A stretch of 64,000 nucleotides of DNA from Flavobacterium hungaricum (GTDB taxonomy: Bacteria > Bacteroidota > Bacteroidia > Flavobacteriales > Flavobacteriaceae): the NCBI RefSeq assembly GCF_015182285.1, contig NZ_PRDM01000001.1, forward strand, positions 496,001-560,000, written 5' to 3'. Of this stretch, positions 15,967 to 25,612 are shown one piece after another. How positions within the stretch are numbered: position 1 is the stretch's first letter; every line of letters begins with the position of its first letter. The translations under genes were made by a program, and so were the position numbers. The notes beneath the pieces were generated by a model. The model was not told the origin of the DNA, did not search any database, and was given only the letters and a program-made list of their open reading frames with translations.

Positions 15967-18261
15967 ATGAATATGAGAGCAGTCTTTCTAGGTTTATTAG
16001 CTTTTTGCAGTCAGATTATTGGAGCACAAAATATAATCACAACAGAAGTTCATGAACCCGTAGATTTTGTAAATCCGCTAATGGGAAGCGATTCGAAACC
16101 CGATCTTTCAAACGGAAACACCTATCCGGCAATTGCGCTTCCGTGGGGAATGAATTTCTGGACACCGCAAACGGGAAAAATGGGAAACGGCTGGATTTAT
16201 TCGTACGCAGCCGATAAAATCAGAGGATTTAAACAAACCCACGAACCCTCTCCGTGGATGAACGATTACGGTCAGTTTTCGATTATGCCGACTACAGGAA
16301 AAATGGTTTTTAATGAAAATGACAGAGCCAGCTGGTTTTCGCATAAAGCCGAAATTGTAAAACCTTATTACTACAGCGTTTATCTAGCCGATTATGATGT
16401 AACAACCGAAATAACACCAACAGAAAGAGCGGCTTATTTTCGTTTTACTTTTCCAGAAACCCAAAAGGCTCATATTGTTATTGATGCCTTCGATAAAGGA
16501 TCTTATATTAAAGTAATTCCAAAAGAAAATAAAATTATTGGTTACACGACCAAAAATAGCGGAGGAGTTCCTTTAAATTTCAAAAATTACTTTGTGATCC
16601 AATTCGACGAACGATTTGATGTAATAAATACCTTTAGCGGTACAGAACTCAAAACGGCACAAGAACTTACTGCAGATCATGTTGGAGCTGTAGTTGGTTT
16701 TAAAACAAAAAAAGGCGAAGTTATTACGGCAAAAGTGGCTTCATCTTTCATAAGTTTTGAACAGGCTGAATTAAACCTAAAAGAAATAGGATCTGATAGC
16801 TTTGAAACCATAAAAGAAAAGGGAAGAAGTATTTGGAACAAAAGCCTTAGTTCTATTATAACTGAAGGCGGTACAGTAGAACAAAATCAAACTTTTTATT
16901 CTTGTCTGTACCGAACAATGCTTTTTCCGAGAAAATTCTATGAATATGATAAAGATGAAAAACCGGTACATTACAGCCCGTACAACGGAGCAATTCTTCC
17001 AGGCTATATGTATACCGATACCGGATTTTGGGACACTTTTAGAGCATTATTCCCTTTGCTGAATTTGACGCGTCCAGATGTAAATGCAGAAATTCAGGAA
17101 GGACTTCTTAATGCTTACAAAGAAAGCGGCTGGCTGCCAGAGTGGGGCAGTCCAGGTTTACGAAACGTTATGGTCGGTAATAATTCGGCTTCAGTTGTTG
17201 CAGAAGCCTATTTAAAAAATAAAGAAAAATACCAATATGATATCGAAACCTTGTACCAAGCTTTGATTCATGGGGCCAATAACGAAGGCCCGCTAAAAGC
17301 AGTAGGACGTTTTGGTGCCGGATATTACAATACTTTAGGTTATGTTCCGTACAATGTTTTGATTAACGAAAGTGCTGCCAGAACCTTAGAATATGCCTAT
17401 GATGATTTCTCTATTTATCAGCTGGCAAAAGCTCTGGGGAAACCAAAAAATGAAATAGAGTTATATAAAGAGAGAAGTTTTAATTATAAAAACTTATTTG
17501 ATCCCGAAACCAAATTAATGCGCGGCAAAAACAAAGACGGTAAATTTATGAGTCCGTTTAACCCTTTTAAATGGGGAGATGCTTTTACAGAAGGAAACAG
17601 CTGGCATTATACCTGGTCGGTTTTTCATGACATTGATGGCTTGATAAAACTAATGGGCGGTAACAAAAAATTTGTACAGCAACTTGATAAAGTCTTTTCA
17701 GAATCTCCCATTTTTGATGAAACCTATTACGGACAGGTGATTCACGAAATCCGCGAAATGCAGATTGCTGATATGGGTCAGTATGCGCACGGAAACCAGC
17801 CGATCCAGCACATGATTTATTTGTACAATTATGCCGAAGAACCGTCTAAAACACAATATTGGGTCCGCGAAACCATGAATAGAATGTACAAACCAACACC
17901 CGACGGCTATTGCGGCGACGAAGATAATGGGCAGACATCTGCCTGGTATGTTTTTTCGGCTTTAGGATTTTATCCTGTTTGTCCTACCTGTAATGAATAT
18001 GTTATTGGGGCTCCCTTGTTTAAGAAAATCACAGTGAATTTAGAAAACGGAAAACAACTTATAATTAATGCTCCAGACAATTCTGCAGATAATAAATTCA
18101 TTGATAAAGCATTTTTAAATGGAACTGATTATGATAAAAATTATTTTACACACCAAGATTTAATAAACGGTGCCGTAATTGATTTTGAAATGAAAAACAA
18201 ACCCAATACCAGAAGAGGAAATGATAAAAAAGATGCTCCGTTCTCACTTTCTAATGAATAA
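15967..18261 (+). CDS. GH92-family exported glycosidase, Gln variant at the catalytic-acid position
   Basis: A 764-residue GH92 protein with a signal peptide (ending IIGAQ). GH92 enzymes are calcium-dependent exo-alpha-mannosidases acting on mannans and N-glycans. Hallmarks: VNPLMGSDS near the N-terminus, TDTGFWDTFRALFPL, EGNSWHYTWSVFHD, and GDEDNGQTSAWYVFSALGFYPV with the Asp base region. The HGNEP motif that normally supplies the catalytic acid reads HGNQP here (Gln611). In characterised GH92 proteins with Gln at this site the enzyme cleaves mannose-1-phospho-6-mannose, which needs no acid. It is followed 15 bp later by a second GH92 gene with the normal Glu. Confidence 0.9.
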   Translation: MNMRAVFLGLLAFCSQIIGAQNIITTEVHEPVDFVNPLMGSDSKPDLSNGNTYPAIALPWGMNFWTPQTGKMGNGWIYSYAADKIRGFKQTHEPSPWMNDYGQFSIMPTTGKMVFNENDRASWFSHKAEIVKPYYYSVYLADYDVTTEITPTERAAYFRFTFPETQKAHIVIDAFDKGSYIKVIPKENKIIGYTTKNSGGVPLNFKNYFVIQFDERFDVINTFSGTELKTAQELTADHVGAVVGFKTKKGEVITAKVASSFISFEQAELNLKEIGSDSFETIKEKGRSIWNKSLSSIITEGGTVEQNQTFYSCLYRTMLFPRKFYEYDKDEKPVHYSPYNGAILPGYMYTDTGFWDTFRALFPLLNLTRPDVNAEIQEGLLNAYKESGWLPEWGSPGLRNVMVGNNSASVVAEAYLKNKEKYQYDIETLYQALIHGANNEGPLKAVGRFGAGYYNTLGYVPYNVLINESAARTLEYAYDDFSIYQLAKALGKPKNEIELYKERSFNYKNLFDPETKLMRGKNKDGKFMSPFNPFKWGDAFTEGNSWHYTWSVFHDIDGLIKLMGGNKKFVQQLDKVFSESPIFDETYYGQVIHEIREMQIADMGQYAHGNQPIQHMIYLYNYAEEPSKTQYWVRETMNRMYKPTPDGYCGDEDNGQTSAWYVFSALGFYPVCPTCNEYVIGAPLFKKITVNLENGKQLIINAPDNSADNKFIDKAFLNGTDYDKNYFTHQDLINGAVIDFEMKNKPNTRRGNDKKDAPFSLSNE

Positions 18262-18276
18262 TAAATTACCACTATA

Positions 18277-20631
18277 ATGATTAAAATAAGCCATTTAAAA
18301 ACTCTAAACTATTATAAAGCACTGTTTGTATCCGCAGTAATAGTAATAGGAAGTTTCTCTTCTGCGAAAGCACAGGGAAAGAAAATCGAACTTAAAAACT
18401 TGATTCAATACGTTGATCCCATGATTGGAACGGCAAGAATGGGGCATACCTATCCAGGTGCAACAGTGCCGTTTGGCAGTGTGCAATTAAGTCCAGAAAC
18501 CGATACTATTGCATATGGTTTGAACGGAAAATACAATGGTGAAGTCTATAAATACTGTGCAGGATATCAATACGAAGATAAAACGATTGTCGGTTTCAGT
18601 CATACTCATTTCAGCGGAACTGGGCATTCTGATCTAGGCGATTTTTTAATCATGCCGACCACAGGAAAACTGCAATTGAATCCCGGAGTGGCTTCAAAAC
18701 CAGAATCAGGTTACAGATCTGCATTTTCTCACAGTACAGAAAAGGCTGAACCGGCGTATTACAGCGTATTTTTAGAAGATCATAAAATTAAAGCAGAACT
18801 TACCGCCACGACACGCGTTGGAATGCACCAATATACTTTTCCCAAATCAAATGATGCTCACATTATTTTAGATTTAACGGCGGGAATTTACAATTACGAT
18901 AAAAAGAATGTCTGGACTTTTGTACGGGTAGAAAATGATACTTTGATAACAGGATATCGCCAGACAAACGGCTGGGCGCGAACTAGAACCGTTTACTTTG
19001 CGATGTCTTTTAATAAACCAATAAAAAGTTACGGACAAGCGCCTTTAGAAAAAAATGTCTACGGCGGTTTTTGGAGAAAATTTGATCAAACCAAGAATTT
19101 TCCCGAAATGGCAGGTCAAAACTTAAAATTGTTTTTTGATTTTGATACCAATGAAGGAGAAAAAATCAAGATAAAAATGGCACTTTCACCTGTAAGTTCA
19201 GCAGGAGCATTAGAAAATATGAAAAAGGAAACGCCGGATTGGGATTTTGAAAAAGTAAAAAAACAAAGTCAGGAAATTTGGAACAAAGAGTTGAATAAAG
19301 TTCAGGTACAGACGATCCAAAAAGAGGATTTGATCAATTTTTACACTGCCATGTACCACGCCTTTCTGGGACCGACAGAATACATGGATTTAGACCGAAA
19401 TTATAAAGGTTTGGATATGAATGTTCATCAAGCAGAAAACTTTACCAATTATACCAGTTATTCGCTTTGGGACACTTATCGAGCCTTACATCCCTTATTT
19501 AATATTGTACAGCCAAAACGAAATGCCGATATGGTAAGTTCGATGCTCGCACATTCTGATCAAAGTGTGCATAAAATGCTTCCGGTTTGGTCGCATTACG
19601 CCAACGAGAATTGGTGTATGATTGGTTATCATTCGGTTTCAGTTGTTGCTGATGCTATTGTAAAAGGCAATATTTCGTTTGACGCCGAAAAAGCATTGCA
19701 GGCATGTGTAAATACAGCAAAAGTTCCCTATTACGACGGTTTAGAATATTATATGAATAAAGGCTATGTTCCCGAAGATAAAAACGGTTCTTCGGTTTCT
19801 AAAACTTTAGAATATGCTTATGATGATTGGGCAATTGCACAGGCAGCCAAGAAATTGGGGAAAACTGAAATATATAATGAATTCCTTAAAAGATCTGAAA
19901 ACTACAAAAACGTGTACGATGCTAAAACGGGTTTTATGCGTCCTAAATTAAATGACGGTACTTTCAAAAAAGAATTCGATCCGCTTGATACACACGGGCA
20001 AGGTTTTATTGAAGGAAATTCTTGGAATTACAGCCTATACGTTCCGCAAGATCCTGCCGAAATGATTAAAATGATGGGAGGAAATGAAAAATTTAAAGTT
20101 CGTTTAGATTCATTATTTAATATGCACCTTCCGGATAAATATTTCGAAAATACGGAAGATATCACGAGAGATGGAATCATCGGAAATTATGTTCATGGAA
20201 ACGAACCTTCGCATCATGTAGTGTATTTATACAACTGGACTAATTCTCCGTGGAAAGCGCAGGACAAAATCAGAATGATCTTGAAAAAAATGTACCGAAA
20301 TGGTGCCGATGGTTTAGGAGGAAATGACGATTTCGGGCAAATGAGTGCGTGGTACATCTTTAGTAGTTTAGGTTTTTACCCTGTAGCACCAGGTTCTAAC
20401 GAATATGCTTTAGGAAGTCCGCTTGTAAAAGATGCCGTTTTAAATTTAGAAAACGGAAAAACGTTTGAAATCCAAACAGTAAATCAATCGGATAAAAATG
20501 TGTTTGTTTCAAAAGTACTTTTAAACGGAAAAGAGCTTTCCAGACCTTTTTTGAAACATGAAGATGTTATCAATGGAGGAAAAATTACTTTTTATATGAG
20601 TTCAAAACCGAATAAAAGTTTTGGATTATAG
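18277..20631 (+). CDS. GH92-family exported alpha-mannosidase
   Basis: A 784-residue GH92 protein with an N-terminal signal sequence (hydrophobic 15-30, ending AKAQ). It keeps the canonical set: IQYVDPMIGTARMGHTYPGATVPFG, SLWDTYRALHPLF, EGNSWNYSLYVPQD, HGNEPSHH with catalytic-acid Glu643, and GNDDFGQMSAWYIFSSLGFYPV. Predicted periplasmic exo-acting alpha-mannosidase; linkage specificity is not readable with confidence. It forms a two-gene operon with the preceding Gln-variant paralogue, suggesting stepwise attack on one glycan. No SusC/SusD pair lies in the window, so this is not a full utilisation locus. Confidence 0.93.
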   Translation: MIKISHLKTLNYYKALFVSAVIVIGSFSSAKAQGKKIELKNLIQYVDPMIGTARMGHTYPGATVPFGSVQLSPETDTIAYGLNGKYNGEVYKYCAGYQYEDKTIVGFSHTHFSGTGHSDLGDFLIMPTTGKLQLNPGVASKPESGYRSAFSHSTEKAEPAYYSVFLEDHKIKAELTATTRVGMHQYTFPKSNDAHIILDLTAGIYNYDKKNVWTFVRVENDTLITGYRQTNGWARTRTVYFAMSFNKPIKSYGQAPLEKNVYGGFWRKFDQTKNFPEMAGQNLKLFFDFDTNEGEKIKIKMALSPVSSAGALENMKKETPDWDFEKVKKQSQEIWNKELNKVQVQTIQKEDLINFYTAMYHAFLGPTEYMDLDRNYKGLDMNVHQAENFTNYTSYSLWDTYRALHPLFNIVQPKRNADMVSSMLAHSDQSVHKMLPVWSHYANENWCMIGYHSVSVVADAIVKGNISFDAEKALQACVNTAKVPYYDGLEYYMNKGYVPEDKNGSSVSKTLEYAYDDWAIAQAAKKLGKTEIYNEFLKRSENYKNVYDAKTGFMRPKLNDGTFKKEFDPLDTHGQGFIEGNSWNYSLYVPQDPAEMIKMMGGNEKFKVRLDSLFNMHLPDKYFENTEDITRDGIIGNYVHGNEPSHHVVYLYNWTNSPWKAQDKIRMILKKMYRNGADGLGGNDDFGQMSAWYIFSSLGFYPVAPGSNEYALGSPLVKDAVLNLENGKTFEIQTVNQSDKNVFVSKVLLNGKELSRPFLKHEDVINGGKITFYMSSKPNKSFGL

Positions 20632-20641
20632 AATTAATATT

Positions 20642-20674
20642 GTCTTTGTCAAAGTTTTAAACTTTGACAAAGAC
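20642..20674. repeat. 33-bp near-perfect palindrome after the GH92 pair
   Basis: Arms 20642-20657 and 20659-20674 (gtctttgtcaaagttt and its exact complement) around a single T. It may terminate the GH92 operon although it lacks a long T-run; it resembles the caaag repeats near 36283 and 45000. Confidence 0.85.
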
Positions 20675-20696
20675 TGAAGGTTGTTTAATTAAAGTC

Positions 20697-20754
20697 TAAT
20701 TCGTGAAAATTAATTTAGCAAAGTAAAATTTGTGTAATTCGTGAAATTCGTGGC
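20697..20754. repeat. Copy of the dispersed cacgaatt/aattcgtg repeat
   Basis: Contains aattcgtgaaaatt, gtgtaattcgtg and aaattcgtggc, the same units as the inverted repeat at 50319-50402. Confidence 0.7.
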
Positions 20755-20796
20755 GAAAAAAAAGCGAAATTTGCATTTCAAATAAAGACAAGAACT

Positions 20797-21240
20797 ATGA
20801 AAATAAATTTAAAATCAGGAATTGACAAACTGCTTTTCGGAATGAAACAGAACGATGTAACGGCTGTTTTAGGAAAACCTGATAAAAACTATAAGGATGA
20901 AGATGATAATGTAATTTTTGTTTATAATTCATTGAAAGCTAGATTGACATTTTATGAAGAAGAAGACTTAAAATTAGGTTATATCGTAGCGTCAAGCAAT
21001 AATCTGGAAGTTTTTGGATTCCAATTGATTGGAAGAAACATTGCCGATGTAAAGAAAGATTTTGCTGCAAAAGGCATTACAAAATATACTCAGGAAACAT
21101 TTGATACTTTTGAAAATTATTTCAACGAAGAAAACTGGTTTATTCTTCAAACAGAATTTGATGAGGTTGTTAAGTTTGAAATTGGTGCGATTATCAATAG
21201 CAAAGACGAGTTTGACTGGAAGTTTCCGGTAAAGAAATAA
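20797..21240 (+). CDS. Small cytoplasmic protein of unknown function
   Basis: 147 residues, no signal or membrane segment. The N-terminal pattern SGIDKLLFGMKQNDVTAVLGKPD (Gly-Met-x(3)-Val-x(3)-Leu-Gly-x-Pro) resembles the first helix of SmpA/BamE-type or immunity-like folds, but without a lipobox. I cannot name the family. It is flanked by repeats upstream and a bidirectional terminator downstream. Confidence 0.6.
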   Translation: MKINLKSGIDKLLFGMKQNDVTAVLGKPDKNYKDEDDNVIFVYNSLKARLTFYEEEDLKLGYIVASSNNLEVFGFQLIGRNIADVKKDFAAKGITKYTQETFDTFENYFNEENWFILQTEFDEVVKFEIGAIINSKDEFDWKFPVKK

Positions 21241-21267
21241 AAGATTAAATACTAAGCACTTACCTAT

Positions 21268-21302
21268 AAAAAAAAACCGACAATCACTTGTCGGTTTTTT
21301 TT
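21268..21302. terminator. Bidirectional terminator
   Basis: aaaaaaccgacaa - tcac - ttgtcggtttttt between the convergent 147-residue gene and the M61 peptidase gene. Confidence 0.92.
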
Positions 21303-21318
21303 ATAAGTCTAACGGAAA

Positions 21319-23175
21319 TTATCCTTTCAACCATGCATTTTTAAGTTTCTCTTTTGAAGCGTCTACTGCTTTAAAAGTTTCTGCTTCTTGGTACGGAAGT
21401 TTTACAGTTCCTTTAATAGTTTCTTCTTTTCCGCCGCGTTTTACTTTAAGTGTAATTGCATCATTTTCTTTCCAGTTTTCACTTTCAGTAATTAAATCGT
21501 AGATATTATCTAAAGTATATGCTTTGTTGTTGATAGAAAGAATTTTATCGCCTCCTTTTAGGTTTAAATTTTTAAAGAAATTGTTGGGTTCGATATCAGA
21601 ACGAACAGCAATCTCTTTGGTAGCTTTATCAATAGTGATAAATGGTGTCTGTCCTTTAATAAACGGATTTCCAGCTTTTTTCTCAGTAGCTTTTGCAACA
21701 CCAACTTTTGCTAAATAAAAATCGTAAGGAATTGGAGTAGTCCCTGCAACATATTTGTTTAAGAATTCGCCCACTTCAGGATACGTCAATGACGTTATTT
21801 TTGCAAAAAGCTCATTGTCATTAAAAGGCTTTTCAACACCGTATTCATTAGATAATTTGTGCATTAGATCCAGAATACCTCTTTCTCCGTTGCTTTTTTC
21901 TCTAATGATGATATCGATACACATCCCGATCAAAGCCCCTTTTTGATACACATTTAGGTATTGGTCTTTGTACGGCTGTTCTAATACATTTTTACTCATT
22001 AAAGTAAAGGACATTGTATCATTTAAACCTTTAGCCTGCTCAATTTTATCTGCAATACGAGTATAAAATTCAGCCTCATCGATTAAACCTTGATTGATTT
22101 GAAAAAGGTTCGCAAAATATTCTGTAACCCCTTCATACATCCATAAATGTTCAGACATTTTTGGGGCATTATAATCAAAATATTGAATCTCTTTAGAGTG
22201 AATTGTTAAAGGCGTAACGATGTGGAAAAACTCGTGAGAAACCACATCTTTCATCGATTCTACCAATTTTTCTTTTGGCATAGATTCTGGTAAAACCACA
22301 GTTGTAGCGGTAGGATGTTCCAAAGCTCCAAACCCATGTGCATCGTCTTTTGCCATACTTGATAAGTACAATAAGACAGTATATTTTTTAGTAGCATTTA
22401 CTTTTCCTAAAAAGTTTTTCTGCGCCGTCATCATCGTTTTCATTTCCGGCGTAATACTTTCAGCAGTAAATTTTCCTGTAGGAGAATAAACAGCAATTAA
22501 AATATCCATTCCGTTTACGTTGAAAGTGGTATAATCCGGCTTAGAATACATAATCGGATTTTCTACTAAAATCGCATAACGAGAAGTTGTAAATACATCC
22601 GATGTTTTGCTGGCATCTTCGTCTGTCATAGAAGTTGCGCCCCAAAGGGTTTCAGGATGCGTAATGGTAACTTTGTACGGTACTTCTAACTTATCTTGAA
22701 AATACCCCACAAAACCATGTGTATTCACCATAAAGTTTTTACCAGCGTCGATATTGGTTCCAGCTGGAGAAAAAACATCGTCATTACCAAATCCGGTTCC
22801 TTTTTCAGTATCAAAAGTATCGTTTACCAGATAAGTGATTTTTTTTAGTGTTTTGGCATTAGAAATAGACCAAGAGTTATCGTCGATTCTTTTTACAGTC
22901 AATGCGGTGCCTTTAGCATCAAAAGCTTTAAAATCTTCTGAGTACTTTCCGTAGTTATCAGTCGAGTAAGTTCCAGGTACTGTCTTCGGAATACTGTAAG
23001 TTACTTCATCGGTTTTAATAGCCGGCGGCGTTACTGTTACTAAAACTTTATCGTCTTTAACATCTACCAGGTTGATGTTTACCTCTACTATATTGCTTTT
23101 TGCGGAACCAGTGCTACCTGTTTTACAGCTCCAAAAGGTTACCGCTAGAGCTAAGGTGTAAAGTATTTTCTTCAT
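21319..23175 (-). CDS. M61-family (glycyl aminopeptidase-like) metallopeptidase lipoprotein with PDZ domain
   Basis: A 618-residue lipoprotein (lipobox WSC, Cys17). The N-terminal beta domain (PKTVPGTYSTDNYGKYSEDF) is the M61 N-terminal region. The zinc site is SHEFFHIVTP (His314, Glu315, His318), with WMYEGVTEYFA supplying the third ligand. A C-terminal PDZ domain (about 500-600) contains FFKNLNLKGGDKILSINNKAY. M61 enzymes cleave N-terminal Gly/Ala; here anchored to an envelope membrane, probably for peptide processing or nutrition. Transcribed alone. Confidence 0.9.
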   Translation of the reverse strand: MKKILYTLALAVTFWSCKTGSTGSAKSNIVEVNINLVDVKDDKVLVTVTPPAIKTDEVTYSIPKTVPGTYSTDNYGKYSEDFKAFDAKGTALTVKRIDDNSWSISNAKTLKKITYLVNDTFDTEKGTGFGNDDVFSPAGTNIDAGKNFMVNTHGFVGYFQDKLEVPYKVTITHPETLWGATSMTDEDASKTSDVFTTSRYAILVENPIMYSKPDYTTFNVNGMDILIAVYSPTGKFTAESITPEMKTMMTAQKNFLGKVNATKKYTVLLYLSSMAKDDAHGFGALEHPTATTVVLPESMPKEKLVESMKDVVSHEFFHIVTPLTIHSKEIQYFDYNAPKMSEHLWMYEGVTEYFANLFQINQGLIDEAEFYTRIADKIEQAKGLNDTMSFTLMSKNVLEQPYKDQYLNVYQKGALIGMCIDIIIREKSNGERGILDLMHKLSNEYGVEKPFNDNELFAKITSLTYPEVGEFLNKYVAGTTPIPYDFYLAKVGVAKATEKKAGNPFIKGQTPFITIDKATKEIAVRSDIEPNNFFKNLNLKGGDKILSINNKAYTLDNIYDLITESENWKENDAITLKVKRGGKEETIKGTVKLPYQEAETFKAVDASKEKLKNAWLKG

Positions 23176-23240
23176 TTCTTAATGTTTAGTTATGTCTATA
23201 TGACTCTTTATTTGTAATAAAGTTACACTAAAATTAAAAT

Positions 23241-23273
23241 AAAAAAAACTCCTGAAAAACAGGAGCTTTATTT
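23241..23273 (-). terminator. Terminator of the DUF2805-type gene
   Basis: ctcctg (23249-23254) / caggag (23260-23265) stem; the minus-strand RNA ends in a U-run. It lies directly after the stop of the 93-residue gene. Confidence 0.8.
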
Positions 23274-23555
23274 TTAGTCAAATTTATTTTTTATATAATA
23301 TTTTCCATCCAGATCTTCATCAAAATCGTCTATTTTAACCGGTTTTGGTTTTGGTTTATTAGCAATTGCCTTCTTTTTCCACATCTCAAATTTTTCAAGA
23401 GGCATTTTCTTTTTCATGATTTCCAGAACTTCTTTTTCTGCCAATCCAAATTCTTTTTTAATTACTTCGAATGGATTTTTTTCTTCTAACGCCAGCGAAA
23501 CAAGTTTTTCGGTTTGTTCCCAAGTCAATTCTTTGCGGTTACTCTTTTTCATCAC
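23274..23555 (-). CDS. TIGR03643/DUF2805-type small protein
   Basis: 93 residues, basic, cytoplasmic. The pattern LTWEQTEKLVSLALEEKNPFEVIKKEFGLAEKEVLEIMKKKMPLEKFEMWKKK fits the DUF2805 family, which has a helix-turn-helix-like fold. Function is unknown; the HTH-like core and basic tail (KPKPKPVK) would allow nucleic-acid binding, but this is inference. It has its own terminator. A start one codon downstream (second Met) is equally possible. Confidence 0.8.
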   Translation of the reverse strand: MMKKSNRKELTWEQTEKLVSLALEEKNPFEVIKKEFGLAEKEVLEIMKKKMPLEKFEMWKKKAIANKPKPKPVKIDDFDEDLDGKYYIKNKFD

Positions 23556-23663
23556 GTGAAAATTAATTCAAAATAGGGTGTTAATTATTAATAGATTGAT
23601 TTTCAATTTATGTTTCAATATTAAAAAAAATAATAATAAGTTGGTTAGTAAAGCTTACTTTTT

Positions 23664-24500
23664 TTAATGATTTTTATTGTTTTTTTCAGATCTTGATTTT
23701 TGAAATGGAATTTTTAACAAATTTTTTAATTGATTGTTTTCTTCAACACGCATATGTGTATCTACTCCGTATACAAGCTGCTCTTTTGGAAGATAGGTAA
23801 AAGTGCCGAAAAGACGGTCCCAGACTGAAAAAATATTGCCATAATTGCTGTCAGTATAAGGTAAAACATAGTGATGATGAACCTTGTGCATATTGGGAGA
23901 TACGATAAAGTAACTTAAATACCAATCGAGCCTTTCTGGAAGCGAAATATTGGCATGATTAAACTGAGAAAATACAACAGATAGGGATTGGTATAGAAAA
24001 ACCATCCACATTGGAGTTCCGACAATTAAAACACCGAGCGTAGTAAAAACAAACCGAATAACACTTTCACCAGGATGATGCCTGTTGGCTGTCGTTGTAT
24101 CTATCCAAGTATCAGTATGATGGATTAAATGAAAACGCCACAAAAATTTTGTTTTATGTTGGACCAAGTGTGCCAGATAAGCCCCGATTAAATCGAGTAA
24201 TAACAAACCAATCAGGGTATAGAGCCAGAGAGGTATTTTAGGAATCCATTGTAATAAACCAAAATTGCTTCTTACAGTCCAGTCTGCAGTATATATTAAA
24301 ATAAATGCTAAGATAAAATTGACAACAATGGTGGTAAATGTAAAAAAGAAATTTATTCCCGCATGATGCCATTTTTTATACTGCATCTGAAATAATGGAA
24401 AAGTATTTTCGATAAGCCAGAAAAGTGTAATGCCGCCAACTAAAATCAAACTCCTGTGTGAAGATGGAATCGTACTGAAATAATTGATAATATCATTCAT
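23664..24500 (-). CDS. Sterol desaturase / fatty-acid hydroxylase superfamily membrane protein
   Basis: 278 residues with about four to five transmembrane segments and the di-iron histidine clusters of the superfamily: HLVQH, HLIHH, NRHHPGE and HKVHHHY. Members hydroxylate or desaturate lipids (sterols, carotenoids, fatty acids, alkylglycerols) in the membrane. In a flavobacterium the substrate may be a carotenoid, sphingolipid or ornithine lipid; the sequence does not decide. It is a single gene on the minus strand. Confidence 0.88.
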   Translation of the reverse strand: MNDIINYFSTIPSSHRSLILVGGITLFWLIENTFPLFQMQYKKWHHAGINFFFTFTTIVVNFILAFILIYTADWTVRSNFGLLQWIPKIPLWLYTLIGLLLLDLIGAYLAHLVQHKTKFLWRFHLIHHTDTWIDTTTANRHHPGESVIRFVFTTLGVLIVGTPMWMVFLYQSLSVVFSQFNHANISLPERLDWYLSYFIVSPNMHKVHHHYVLPYTDSNYGNIFSVWDRLFGTFTYLPKEQLVYGVDTHMRVEENNQLKNLLKIPFQKSRSEKNNKNH

Positions 24501-24540
24501 AATACATCGATATTAGATTTGAAATACAATGTTTTACCTA

Positions 24541-24585
24541 ATAAAAAAGAGAAAATCTAATATAAATATATTGGATTTTCTCTTT
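24541..24585 (-). terminator. Terminator of the DoxX-aquaporin-GlsB operon
   Basis: 15-bp arms (24546-24560, 24571-24585; one G-U) rich in A/T with a flanking A-run, i.e. a U-run on the minus-strand RNA. Confidence 0.8.
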
Positions 24586-24608
24586 AAAAGTACAATTGTT
24601 GTCTGATA

Positions 24609-24848
24609 TTATTTTCTGATGAGACTAACTAGGAATAATAAAATCCAGGCACCACCAGCAGCGATAATTATCTGCCAGAGCAGTCCGCCTTCGCCAATAC
24701 CAAGTTTTCCTGCGATCCATCCTCCGAAAAACCCTCCAATAATACCCACAATAATATTACCGATGATACCAAATCCGCCGCCTTTCCATAATTGTCCAGC
24801 CAGCCATCCTGAGATTGCTCCTATCAGTAAAAAATATAAAAATCCCAT
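24609..24848 (-). CDS. GlsB/YeaQ/YmgE-family small membrane protein
   Basis: 79 residues, three hydrophobic segments with glycine-rich turns (GAISGWLAGQLWKGGGFGIIGNIIVGIIGGFFGGW), the standard form of this transglycosylase-associated family. Often stress-induced; the biochemical role is unknown. Last gene of a three-gene unit with aquaporin and DoxX-like genes (21-bp gap), consistent with an osmotic or envelope stress response. Confidence 0.9.
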   Translation of the reverse strand: MGFLYFLLIGAISGWLAGQLWKGGGFGIIGNIIVGIIGGFFGGWIAGKLGIGEGGLLWQIIIAAGGAWILLFLVSLIRK

Positions 24849-24869
24849 TTTGTAAGGTTTAATGCGTTG

Positions 24870-25586
24870 TTAATTATTTTCAGTTTCAGAATCCTTTTGC
24901 AGTAAAGTTTTATAGAGAAGTCCGCCCACTACAGCCCCTAGAATGGGCGCTGCCCAAAAGAGCCAGACCTGAGAAAGTGGTTCTCCTCCAACAAAAATGG
25001 CCTGAGATAATGATCTTGCAGGGTTTACAGAAGTATTGGTGATTGGAATACTGATTAAGTGAATCAGCGTTAGAGCCAAACCGATTGCAATACCGCAAAA
25101 GTTAGTATTGGCACATTTGTCTGTACTGCCCAAAATAATCAGTAAGAAGAATAATGTAAGTACAAACTCAGCAATAAATGCCGCGGTTAGTGAATAACCA
25201 TCTGGAGAAAAAGCTCCAAATCCGTTTGACGCAAAGGCTCCTGCTTTAGTAGCATCAATTACAAAACCTGCTTTTCCAGAAGCAATCGTGTACAAAGTAC
25301 CTGCTGCGGCTATAGCACCGATACATTGCGCAATTATGTACGGAATTAAATCTTTGGCCGGAAATCTGCCTCCAGCCCATAAACCAAATGATACCGCTGG
25401 GTTAAAATGACCTCCAGAGATATGTCCTACAGCATAAGCCATTGTTAATACTGTTAAACCAAATGCTAGTGCAACTCCTGCAAATCCGATTCCGAGTTCA
25501 GGATACCCCGCTGCAAATAATGCACTTCCGCAACCTCCAAACACCAGCCAGTAGGTTCCGAAAAATTCTGCGAATAATTTTTTCAT
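24870..25586 (-). CDS. aqpZ: Aquaporin Z-type water channel
   Basis: 238 residues, six transmembrane helices, both NPA boxes ([11 protein letters not shown] and [12 protein letters not shown]), and [19 protein letters not shown] with the filter His and Arg of water-selective AqpZ. No extended loops or Asp of glycerol facilitators, so water is the likely substrate. Middle gene of the minus-strand unit doxX-like/aqpZ/glsB-like with gaps of 26 and 21 bp. Confidence 0.95.
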   Translation of the reverse strand: MKKLFAEFFGTYWLVFGGCGSALFAAGYPELGIGFAGVALAFGLTVLTMAYAVGHISGGHFNPAVSFGLWAGGRFPAKDLIPYIIAQCIGAIAAAGTLYTIASGKAGFVIDATKAGAFASNGFGAFSPDGYSLTAAFIAEFVLTLFFLLIILGSTDKCANTNFCGIAIGLALTLIHLISIPITNTSVNPARSLSQAIFVGGEPLSQVWLFWAAPILGAVVGGLLYKTLLQKDSETENN

Positions 25587-25612
25587 AATAAAATAATTTT
25601 AATGGTTAATTG

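Noticed and set aside
15967..20631. Complete polysaccharide utilisation locus around the GH92 genes
   Set aside because: No SusC/SusD pair, sulfatase or regulator is adjacent; only the two glycosidases are present.
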